Shown here piece after piece: positions 1 to 5,603 of a DNA stretch of 5,603 nucleotides. Source of the stretch: Verrucomicrobiota bacterium. GTDB taxonomy: Bacteria > Verrucomicrobiota > Verrucomicrobiia > Verrucomicrobiales > Akkermansiaceae. Below the pieces are notes generated by a model. The model saw only the letters and a program-made list of their open reading frames with translations. It was not told the DNA's origin and searched no databases. Location: assembly GCA_009885905.1 (NCBI GenBank), contig VFJU01000110.1, forward strand, positions 1-5,603, given 5' to 3'. Within the stretch, counting starts at the first letter, position 1. Every line of letters starts with the position of its first letter. The translations under genes were made by a program, and so were the position numbers.

Positions 1-554
1 ATCCAGATCTCACTGTGTTGATTTCTAACACGATGGTGCACCACGAGCTGTCTGATGGCGGCTATGCCATCCGCCGTAAACACACCGAAGATGGGCTCGC
101 CATCATCGGCAAGGATTCATGGCGTGACGTGAGCACTGCGGACGTCGAGGCGAGTTGGGAAAAACTCGGTGACCCGGTCAACCGTCGTGCACGCCACGTT
201 GTAAGCGAGATTTCTCGAACAATCCGTGCTGCCACAGCGCTTACAAACAACGATTTCGAGACCCTAGGCGCGCTGATGGCGGCGAGTCATCATTCATTGC
301 GTGATGACTTCGAGGTCTCTTGCGAAGAGCTCGATATTCTCGTGGAGATTGCCGATAAAATCGGACGGAATGGAGGGGTGATCGGTTCCCGAATGACTGG
401 CGGAGGTTTCGGCGGATCCACCGTCACGCTTTGTGAAACAAACAAGGCCGCAGACATCGCCGCAACACTTGCGGACGAGTATGAAAAACGCACAGGATTC
501 AAGCCTCAGATCTTTGCGTCACGTCCATCGAGAGGCGCTCATCTGGTGGTGTAA
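1..554 (+). CDS. galK: Galactokinase, C-terminal half (partial, 5' end outside the window)
   Basis: Galactokinase phosphorylates alpha-D-galactose with ATP to galactose-1-phosphate in the cytoplasm, the first committed step of the Leloir pathway. The frame is open from the left edge, with the first full codon at 3, and stops with TAA at 552-554. This leaves 183 residues, about half of a typical 380-residue GalK. Visible hallmarks are the VLISNT strand with a downstream YAIRR segment (equivalent to the VVIINS...YNTRR region of E. coli GalK), the RARHVVSEISRT helix, the ASHHSLRDDFEVS segment, and the GHMP-kinase motif 3 SRMTGGGFGG at 387-416, which lines the nucleotide/phosphate site. The C-terminus is intact. 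The gene converges on msrB across 46 bp, so the two are not co-transcribed. Another GHMP kinase is possible in principle, but the RH..E..R and S..SLRDDFE patterns are galactokinase-like. Its promoter and partner gal genes, if any, lie outside. Confidence 0.93.
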   Translation, partial: PDLTVLISNTMVHHELSDGGYAIRRKHTEDGLAIIGKDSWRDVSTADVEASWEKLGDPVNRRARHVVSEISRTIRAATALTNNDFETLGALMAASHHSLRDDFEVSCEELDILVEIADKIGRNGGVIGSRMTGGGFGGSTVTLCETNKAADIAATLADEYEKRTGFKPQIFASRPSRGAHLVV

Positions 555-600
555 TTTACTAACAATTAAGTTCGGTAAAACCGCTAGATATTTATTACCT

Positions 601-1170
601 TCATTTAGGCGGCGTAGACTCAACCTCAGTGGGTGCGGTAGTCACCTTCTTGGCGGGCACGTAGATCAAGCCACCACCGTTGATGCAGTAACGCTGATCC
701 GTGGGATTTTTGTATCCCTCCCCCTCGAAGACGTGCCCAAGATGTCCGCCGCATTTCGCGCAAATCACTTCGGTACGAGACATCCCCATCGAGATATCTT
801 TCTTGAGAATCACATTTTCAGCCTTCGCCGGATCATAGAATGATGGCCATCCACAACCTGAGTCGAATTTCTCTTTGGAGGAAAAGAGCAATGCGTTGCA
901 TCCCGCACAATGATACGTCCCCTCCCCTTGATGTTTGAACTCCTGATAGACCTGTCCATTCGCCCGCTCCGTGCCTGACTCACGCAAGATCCGATATTGC
1001 TCGGGGCTGAGAGTCTTTTTCCATTCATCATCGGTCTTCACCACTTTTGAAGTGGGATCGGCAGGGATTTCTGTACGAGTTTCCATCACGGGCTTGTGTT
1101 TATTTTCTTGAGAACACGCGACCAGCGTGAGCGAAAAAACTAGCAAAAATATCGAACGAATCGGAATCAT
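601..1170 (-). CDS. msrB: Peptide-methionine (R)-S-oxide reductase MsrB, predicted lipoprotein
   Basis: MsrB reduces the R epimer of methionine sulfoxide in oxidised proteins back to methionine. The 189-residue product starts with a basic/hydrophobic signal ending in the lipobox LVAC, with Cys19 as the lipidation site. A linker of about 25 residues precedes the SelR/MsrB domain (about 46-172, from [13 protein letters not shown]). Zinc-binding pairs are seen as CAGC (88 and 91) and CAKC (137 and 140). The GCGWPSF motif holds Cys106 at the usual resolving-cysteine position, and RYCIN holds the catalytic Cys162. HLGHVF (143-148) supplies conserved histidines. A short Thr/Pro/Glu-rich tail follows. 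The enzyme should therefore be anchored in the periplasm rather than be cytosolic. ATG at 1170 is preferred because it gives a complete signal peptide; no Shine-Dalgarno sequence precedes it. The gene lies 69 bp downstream of sdhB on the same strand. Family assignment is near certain; lipoprotein status is a strong prediction. Confidence 0.95.
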   Translation of the reverse strand: MIPIRSIFLLVFSLTLVACSQENKHKPVMETRTEIPADPTSKVVKTDDEWKKTLSPEQYRILRESGTERANGQVYQEFKHQGEGTYHCAGCNALLFSSKEKFDSGCGWPSFYDPAKAENVILKKDISMGMSRTEVICAKCGGHLGHVFEGEGYKNPTDQRYCINGGGLIYVPAKKVTTAPTEVESTPPK

Positions 1171-1239
1171 GGGATTGATAAAATGAGGTGGATGGTCGCA
1201 CTTTCAATTTCTATTCTATCGTTTTACTAACAAATATGA

Positions 1240-1992
1240 TCAACTGAACTGCTCGACTAAAACGGCCTTGCTGTAATCTCGATTCATCCTGGCGATGTGT
1301 TCAACGCTGATTTCCTTGGGACATGCGGCTTCGCACTCGTATTGGTTGGTGCAGCTACCAAACCCCTCAGAATCCATCTGCTTAACCATCGCTAGCACGC
1401 GCTTTTGACGCTCAGGCTGCCCTTGTGGAAGATGGCCTAGATGAGAAACCTTGGCGGCGACAAACAACATGGCGGATGCATTTTTACAAGCCGCTACACA
1501 TGCCCCACAACCGATGCACGCCGCTGCATCGAAGGCAGAATCCGCGTCAACTTTGGAAATCGGAATGGTGTTAGCTTCAACCGCAGAGCCAGTGCGGATG
1601 TCGATGTAGCCGCCCGCTGCGATGATCCGATCGAAGGCAGAACGGTCGACGATCAAGTCGCGGATGAGTGGAAATGCATTGGCACGAAACGGCTCGATCC
1701 AGATGGTGTCATCCTCTTTGAATTTTCGCATATGCACCTGGCAGGTTGCGGTCGCGCGCTCTTTGCTGTGAGGAACGCCATTGATGGTCAATGAACATGA
1801 ACCGCAAATGCCCTCGCGGCAGTCGTGCTCGAAGTGGATCGGCTCGACACCGGCGAGGATCAAGCGGTCATTAACGATATCGAGCATTTCGAGAAACGAA
1901 GCTTCCAAAGGAATGCCCTTCGCGTCGTACGTCTCGATTTTACCTTTGGCGTTGGGACCCGACTGGCGCCATACTTTAAGTGTCAAATTCAT
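1240..1992 (-). CDS. sdhB: Succinate dehydrogenase / fumarate reductase iron-sulfur subunit
   Basis: This is the electron-transfer subunit of complex II, relaying electrons between the flavoprotein SdhA and the membrane cytochrome b/quinone site. ATG at 1992 gives 250 residues beginning [10 protein letters not shown], matching the usual N-terminus. A further 21 codons upstream stay open, but the only other start there is a TTG at 2055, judged unlikely. The N-terminal ferredoxin domain has the [2Fe-2S] ligands C58, C63, C66 and C84 ([11 protein letters not shown]). The C-terminal domain has [11 protein letters not shown] (C159, C162, C165, C169) and C214, C220 and C224. By family pattern, C159/C162/C165/C224 hold [4Fe-4S] and C169/C214/C220 hold [3Fe-4S]. 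The sequence resembles the Bacteroidota/Verrucomicrobiota type ([27 protein letters not shown]), usually paired with a single cytochrome b subunit. Unusually, the neighbours are aspS upstream and msrB downstream, with no sdhA or sdhC. The direction of catalysis cannot be told from sequence. Confidence 0.95.
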   Translation of the reverse strand: MNLTLKVWRQSGPNAKGKIETYDAKGIPLEASFLEMLDIVNDRLILAGVEPIHFEHDCREGICGSCSLTINGVPHSKERATATCQVHMRKFKEDDTIWIEPFRANAFPLIRDLIVDRSAFDRIIAAGGYIDIRTGSAVEANTIPISKVDADSAFDAAACIGCGACVAACKNASAMLFVAAKVSHLGHLPQGQPERQKRVLAMVKQMDSEGFGSCTNQYECEAACPKEISVEHIARMNRDYSKAVLVEQFS

Positions 1993-2135
1993 GGGGAATA
2001 CGCTGATAAATTGAGAATGAGTGTCGGAATCTCCATGCAACTCATCACGAAACAAACATAAATGGGAATTCTCCGCGAGCTAGGAGAAAAATTGAGATTT
2101 CCATGCGATCGACCGCCGGCGATACCTTTGCAGAA

Positions 2136-3932
2136 TCACGCCTTCTCCACTGGGGTAAGTTTCGGATCCTTGTAGGTGGATTGGACGTAGACCTCGCGCA
2201 GCAATTTATGCTCGATCTGACATGGACTGTGCGCCATGAGATCTGCGCCTTTATTATTTTTTGGAAACGCGATCACCTCTCGGATGCTTTCCTCGCCGGC
2301 AACTAACATTGCAATGCGATCCAAGCCTAAAGCCAATCCACCGTGCGGGGGTGCACCAAAGCGAAAGGCGTCAAGAATGTGCCCAAACTTGATCTGCTGC
2401 TCATCCGGTCCAACACCTAACACACTAAACATTTGCGCTTGAAGATCTTTTTCGTGAATCCGGATCGAGCCGCCACCAAGTTCGTAACCGTTGAGCACGA
2501 CGTCATAGGCCACCGCACGGACATTGGCAAAGTCACCCGCTTCCAAGAGTGCGATGTCCTCCGGATGGGGCCGAGTGAACGGATGATGCACTGCCGCCCA
2601 GTGACCCGTTTCCTCATCATGCGCTAACAATGGGAAATCTACGACCCAAAGAAAATTGAACTTCGTGGAGTCTTTATTGAGCTCCATCATGACTGCCGCT
2701 TCACAGCGAACGCGACCGAGAATTGTACTAACACTTTCACGCGAACCCGCTGCGAAAAACACAATATCTCCATCCGCTAAATCAAGTTTGGAAACGACAG
2801 CTGCCTTTTCAAGGTCGGTAAATATTTTCCAAAGGGGACTTTTATATTCGCCATTTTCCAGCTTGATGAAGGCGAGATTTTTCACCGGTAAACCCGCTTG
2901 CACCGCGATCTCGTTTAGACGGTTCATCTGCCCAGTCGTGATGGTCGCGAAGCCCTTGGCATTGATCGCACGGACTACGCCGCTACCATCAAGAATGCTG
3001 CGGAAAATCTTGAACTCAGTGGACGCAAAAACGTCGCCCAGATCGGTGATTTCCATGCCGTATCGCGTGTCGGGCTTGTCGGATCCGTAAATATCCATCG
3101 CATCCTTGTATGTCATGCGAGGAAAACTTGCGGGTACCTCGATGCCCAAGCCCGCTTTAAACATCGACCCTAACAGCCCCTCTACCAAGTGGATGATGTC
3201 ATCCTGCGTGACGAAACTCGCCTCGATGTCGATCTGGGTAAACTCCGGTTGACGGTCGGCTCGCAGATCTTCATCGCGGAAACAGCGGGCAATCTGAAAA
3301 TACTTTTCCATCCCCGCAACCATTAGCAGTTGTTTGTATTGCTGCGGCGCCTGTGGCAAAGCGTAGAATCTGCCTGGGTTAAGGCGCGATGGCACAAGGA
3401 AATCGCGAGCACCCTCGGGCGTCGGATTCGAGAGGATCGGCGTCTCGATTTCATAGAATCCCGCATCATCGAGATACCGTCTCGCGGCGGATGTAATCAC
3501 GCTGCGCTGCCTGATATTTTTGCTCATGCGAGGACGACGAAGATCGAGATAGCGATACTTCATCCGCAAGTCTTCGTTAGAAAGATCCTTATCAAGCTGG
3601 AACGGCAAGACATCCGCCTTATTCACAATTTTAAGTTCCTGCGCGACGATCTCGATCGAACCAGTAGCGATCTTATCATTTTGCGAACCTTCCAAGCGCT
3701 TGGAAACTCTACCCGTAACCTGCACAACATCTTCTTCACGCAAGGTGTGCGAAAGCGTGGAGACCTGCGGGTTTTCCTCAGGGTGGAAGACGCACTGGGT
3801 CAGTCCTTCACGGTCACGCAGATCGATGAAAATAACTCCACCATGGTCGCGAGCGGAATTCACCCAGCCGATGAGCGTGACGGTTTGGTCGATGTGGGAA
3901 TCACGGAGTTCGTTGCAATGATGAGTACGCAT
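2136..3932 (-). CDS. aspS: Aspartyl-tRNA synthetase, bacterial type, probably non-discriminating
   Basis: This cytoplasmic class II synthetase attaches aspartate to tRNA. The full-length 598-residue protein matches the usual bacterial size of about 590. Its parts are an N-terminal OB-fold anticodon domain (about 1-105), the catalytic core with [14 protein letters not shown] (170-183) and [13 protein letters not shown] (192-204), motif 2 around [19 protein letters not shown] (217-235), a GAD insertion domain (about 300-410), [12 protein letters not shown] from 482, and motif 3 [10 protein letters not shown] from 531 with Arg539. His30 in RDHGG and Gly82 in LEGSQN match the residues linked to relaxed, tRNA-Asp plus tRNA-Asn charging in the Pseudomonas-type enzyme; discriminating enzymes such as that of E. 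coli have Leu at the first position. Dual specificity is an inference and would need GatCAB. ATG at 3932 fits the family N-terminus; no Shine-Dalgarno sequence precedes it. It follows hisS by 53 bp with no terminator seen, so the two probably share a transcript. Confidence 0.97.
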   Translation of the reverse strand: MRTHHCNELRDSHIDQTVTLIGWVNSARDHGGVIFIDLRDREGLTQCVFHPEENPQVSTLSHTLREEDVVQVTGRVSKRLEGSQNDKIATGSIEIVAQELKIVNKADVLPFQLDKDLSNEDLRMKYRYLDLRRPRMSKNIRQRSVITSAARRYLDDAGFYEIETPILSNPTPEGARDFLVPSRLNPGRFYALPQAPQQYKQLLMVAGMEKYFQIARCFRDEDLRADRQPEFTQIDIEASFVTQDDIIHLVEGLLGSMFKAGLGIEVPASFPRMTYKDAMDIYGSDKPDTRYGMEITDLGDVFASTEFKIFRSILDGSGVVRAINAKGFATITTGQMNRLNEIAVQAGLPVKNLAFIKLENGEYKSPLWKIFTDLEKAAVVSKLDLADGDIVFFAAGSRESVSTILGRVRCEAAVMMELNKDSTKFNFLWVVDFPLLAHDEETGHWAAVHHPFTRPHPEDIALLEAGDFANVRAVAYDVVLNGYELGGGSIRIHEKDLQAQMFSVLGVGPDEQQIKFGHILDAFRFGAPPHGGLALGLDRIAMLVAGEESIREVIAFPKNNKGADLMAHSPCQIEHKLLREVYVQSTYKDPKLTPVEKA

Positions 3933-3985
3933 GTTAGAAAAATTTTAATGATGAAATTAGCCTGTTGACCTTTTGCGATGATTTT

Positions 3986-5281
3986 TTATGCCAGCAATGG
4001 GCCATCAGGTTGGAGGAGACGGGCTGTTAGCCACTCCACGACGGATCCAGCATCGCCAGACTCTTCAGTGCGACTGGCAAGAATCTTAAGCTTGAGCAAG
4101 GGATACTCTGCGCCGACGACCAAGGCGAAACGGGCCGATGATTTCTCAGCATTCTGGAATTGCTTGGCCACCTTGGGGCCGCCCATCGGAAGATCCGCAG
4201 AAATTCCCGCACGACGTAAATCAGTGACCAAACGCAGCGATTCCGCCCGCTTGGATTCGTCAGCCACCACCACATAAACATCGCACGCCGCGGCGTGGCG
4301 TTGGAGCCAGACTTCCATCTGCATCGCGGCGTGGGTCGTTTCCTCAATGAGATTGCGGATCACGTAATCGCCCATGGCGAATCCAGTGGCAGGCATGTCC
4401 ACCGCACCATCTGATATGTTAGAAATCAAAGTATCATAACGCCCACCACCCGCGACGGCTCGCATCGATTTCTTTGCATCAAACACCTCGAAAACCACAC
4501 CTGTATAATAAGCCAAGCCACGGACAATCGAGAGATCCAGCTCAATAAAATCAGTGAATCCACGCGCAGCTAGATCTTCGTGAATCGCAAGGTAAGCAGA
4601 TGATGCATTTGCAGGATCAGCGATGAAGCCACGAACGCTAACAGGCGTTAGAGAAAACGTCGCGAGTTTTTGCACGAGCACCTCAGGCTTCTCACGTTCG
4701 ATTTTATCGATAATGCCAAGAAATTCCGGGACACGTTCATCGGGGATTCCGTTTGCAGCAGCGAAGTCAATCCATGCTGCGCGGTCGGACACGCGCACCA
4801 CAAAATCACCGACGACAAAGCCGAACGAGAGCATCGTTTCAATCGCCAACGAGATCAACTCCGCGTCCGCAGCGGGGCCACCCTCACCGAGAATGTCGAC
4901 GTTGAATTGGTGGAACTCGCGTCCCCTACCCTTTTGCGGTTTTTCATAACGGAAACACTGGCCGATCTCGAACCACTTGAGCGGCTTGGGAAAATCCCGC
5001 TGATGCTGTGCGACGATCCGCGCCAACGAAGCGGTGACTTCCGGACGCAGCGTCACATCCCGCCCGCCCTGATCCTCGAAACGGAAAAGTTGCGAGGACA
5101 ACTCGCCACCCGACTTTTTCAAATAGAGTCCGGTGTCTTCCAAAATGGGAGTTTCATACTCGACGTACCCGCAGCGCCGTGCGACCCCACGCCAAGTCTC
5201 GAACAAATAATTTCGGACCGCGCATTCACGGGGCGTGAAGTCGCGGAATCCTGGAAGTGCTTGAAAAATGAGTCCTGCCAT
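3986..5281 (-). CDS. hisS: Histidyl-tRNA synthetase, variant active-site clade
   Basis: HisRS charges tRNA-His with histidine in the cytoplasm. ATG at 5281 gives 431 residues starting MAGLIFQALPGFRDF, which aligns with the usual HisRS start; a GTG seven codons upstream (5302) would add only MHPRRPP. Visible parts are VTLRPE (76-81), motif 2 CFRYEKPQKGRGREFHQF (109-126), the HisRS-specific RGLAYYTG (254-261) and AGGGRYD (277-283) that form the histidine pocket, motif 3 PATGFAMGD (297-305), and an anticodon-binding domain from about 333 (CDVYVVVADESKRAE, then GGPKVAKQFQNAEKSSARFALVVG). Two departures from the textbook enzyme are seen: RGLA where RGLD is typical, and motif 3 reading GFAMGDYV where GxxxGxER is typical, so the usual motif 3 arginine is missing. 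All other signatures are intact, so this looks like a clade variant rather than a decayed gene. It heads the run hisS-aspS. No Shine-Dalgarno sequence lies upstream of the ATG. Confidence 0.96.
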   Translation of the reverse strand: MAGLIFQALPGFRDFTPRECAVRNYLFETWRGVARRCGYVEYETPILEDTGLYLKKSGGELSSQLFRFEDQGGRDVTLRPEVTASLARIVAQHQRDFPKPLKWFEIGQCFRYEKPQKGRGREFHQFNVDILGEGGPAADAELISLAIETMLSFGFVVGDFVVRVSDRAAWIDFAAANGIPDERVPEFLGIIDKIEREKPEVLVQKLATFSLTPVSVRGFIADPANASSAYLAIHEDLAARGFTDFIELDLSIVRGLAYYTGVVFEVFDAKKSMRAVAGGGRYDTLISNISDGAVDMPATGFAMGDYVIRNLIEETTHAAMQMEVWLQRHAAACDVYVVVADESKRAESLRLVTDLRRAGISADLPMGGPKVAKQFQNAEKSSARFALVVGAEYPLLKLKILASRTEESGDAGSVVEWLTARLLQPDGPLLA

Positions 5282-5310
5282 GGGCGGGCGGCGAGGATGC
5301 ACGCCGTTTG

Positions 5311-5334
5311 CTGCAATTCAAGACGGGATTGCAG
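5311..5334. promoter_or_regulatory. Short inverted repeat in the hisS leader
   Basis: CTGCAAT (5311-5317) and ATTGCAG (5328-5334) form a perfect 7-bp inverted repeat with a 10-nt spacer, 30 to 53 nt upstream of the hisS ATG. If the hisS transcript begins further right, the repeat would lie in its untranslated leader and could fold into a stem-loop. No U-run follows it on either strand, so it does not look like an intrinsic terminator, and it is far from the start of the divergent gene at 5515. It might be an operator, a leader structure or chance. No promoter boxes could be called with confidence in this 233-bp divergent region (5282-5514). Confidence 0.25.
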
Positions 5335-5514
5335 AGATTCATCTGCGAGCAAGCAAGTCGGGCCCTCCAAGGGTCGTATTTCGTATTGTCGGGTTCCAAC
5401 CCAATTCACAGGGCCACCGACACAGCAACCCGACCGACCAACCAAAGCGAATAATCACGAATTTAGAAAAATCCGTTGCCAAGTCCGAATCAGTTCCTTT
5501 AGCATTTCCCCAGC

Positions 5515-5603
5515 ATGAAAAAATTCCTCGCAATTGCTACCACCTTAGCAGCCTTAAGCAGTATTGTCGTTGCCGACATTCAAGCGCCTCCGGGCTCCAC
5601 CTA
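5515..5603 (+). CDS. Secreted protein of unknown function, N-terminus only (runs off the right edge)
   Basis: Only 29 full codons are visible from ATG at 5515. They encode a classical Sec signal peptide: two lysines after Met, a hydrophobic core (FLAIATTLAALSSIVV), and a likely signal peptidase I site after Ala20 in VVA|DIQ. The mature protein would begin DIQAPPGST. There is no lipobox cysteine, so it is expected to be periplasmic, outer membrane or extracellular. The gene is divergent from hisS across 233 bp and lacks a Shine-Dalgarno sequence. The mature start recalls small secreted proteins of Verrucomicrobiota associated with exosortase systems (TIGR04073-like), but this is an impression from memory on nine residues and should not be used as a name. 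The overlap of this ATG with the stop of a long + strand frame antisense to hisS is judged accidental. Confidence 0.6.
   Translation, partial: MKKFLAIATTLAALSSIVVADIQAPPGST

Noticed and set aside
572..584. Possible terminator in the 46-bp gap between galK and msrB: CGGT-AAA-ACCG.
   Set aside because: The stem is only 4 bp and no T-run follows on either strand, so it does not support an intrinsic terminator call.
555..1233. 11-bp direct repeat TTTACTAACAA at 555-565 and 1223-1233, flanking msrB and resembling a target duplication.
   Set aside because: AT-rich 11-mers are expected to recur by chance in a window this size, no terminal inverted repeats or transposase are present, and msrB looks like a normal resident gene.
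1215..1255. TAGAAT -10-like box with a TTGATC -35-like box on the minus strand before msrB.
   Set aside because: The spacer is 19 bp and the -35 match is poor, so it cannot be separated from AT-rich background.
2068..2088. TTCTCC / GGAGAA inverted repeat between aspS and sdhB, considered as a terminator after aspS.
   Set aside because: On the minus strand, the direction needed, the hairpin is followed by ATTCCC rather than a T-run, so it is not a credible terminator; it may be chance.
3330..3968. Open + strand frame of 212 codons antisense to the 5' part of aspS.
   Set aside because: It mirrors the aspS coding sequence and its translation (rich in Arg and Ile) resembles no family I recognise; aspS is unambiguous on the other strand.
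5388..5406. GGGTTCCAACCC resembling a tRNA T-arm.
   Set aside because: The rest of the cloverleaf is missing, the loop position after TTC is a pyrimidine, and no acceptor or anticodon arms can be formed around it.
4670..5518. Long open + strand frame of 282 codons antisense to hisS, whose TGA overlaps the ATG of the gene at 5515.
   Set aside because: It lies almost entirely opposite the conserved hisS coding sequence, its translation shows no recognisable domain, and its composition is that of an antisense shadow. The ATGA overlap is probably chance.

Overview
This looks like an ordinary chromosomal core-gene region of a Gram-negative bacterium, at roughly 50% GC. The protein styles suggest the Verrucomicrobiota: the fumarate reductase-like SdhB resembles Bacteroidota and Verrucomicrobiota forms, the HisRS has a RGLAYYTG / GFAMGD type of active site, and one protein is a membrane-anchored MsrB lipoprotein. 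This assignment rests on recalled family resemblance, not on a search, and confidence is moderate at best. None of the five visible gene starts has a recognisable Shine-Dalgarno sequence.

Layout, left to right. The 3' half of galactokinase (galK) enters from the left edge on the + strand and ends at 554. After a 46-bp convergent gap come four minus-strand genes. Read in their own direction from the right, these are hisS (HisRS, ATG at 5281), aspS (AspRS, ATG at 3932), sdhB (succinate dehydrogenase/fumarate reductase iron-sulfur subunit, ATG at 1992) and msrB (lipoprotein methionine-R-sulfoxide reductase, ATG at 1170). The gaps between them are 53, 143 and 69 bp, so co-transcription is possible, though the 143-bp gap could hold a promoter. 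To the right of hisS is a 233-bp divergent intergenic region with a short inverted repeat and a G-rich tract. The first 29 codons of a + strand gene for a secreted protein then run off the right edge.

Functionally the block joins two aminoacyl-tRNA synthetases, which are often neighbours in bacteria, with one respiratory subunit and one envelope repair enzyme. The main curiosities are four. The sdhB gene has no sdhA or sdhC next to it. The AspRS carries the His/Gly signature of non-discriminating enzymes that also charge tRNA-Asn. The HisRS departs from the textbook motif 3. All starts lack a Shine-Dalgarno sequence. No mobile element, CRISPR array, tRNA or rRNA, or clearly novel multi-gene system was found.
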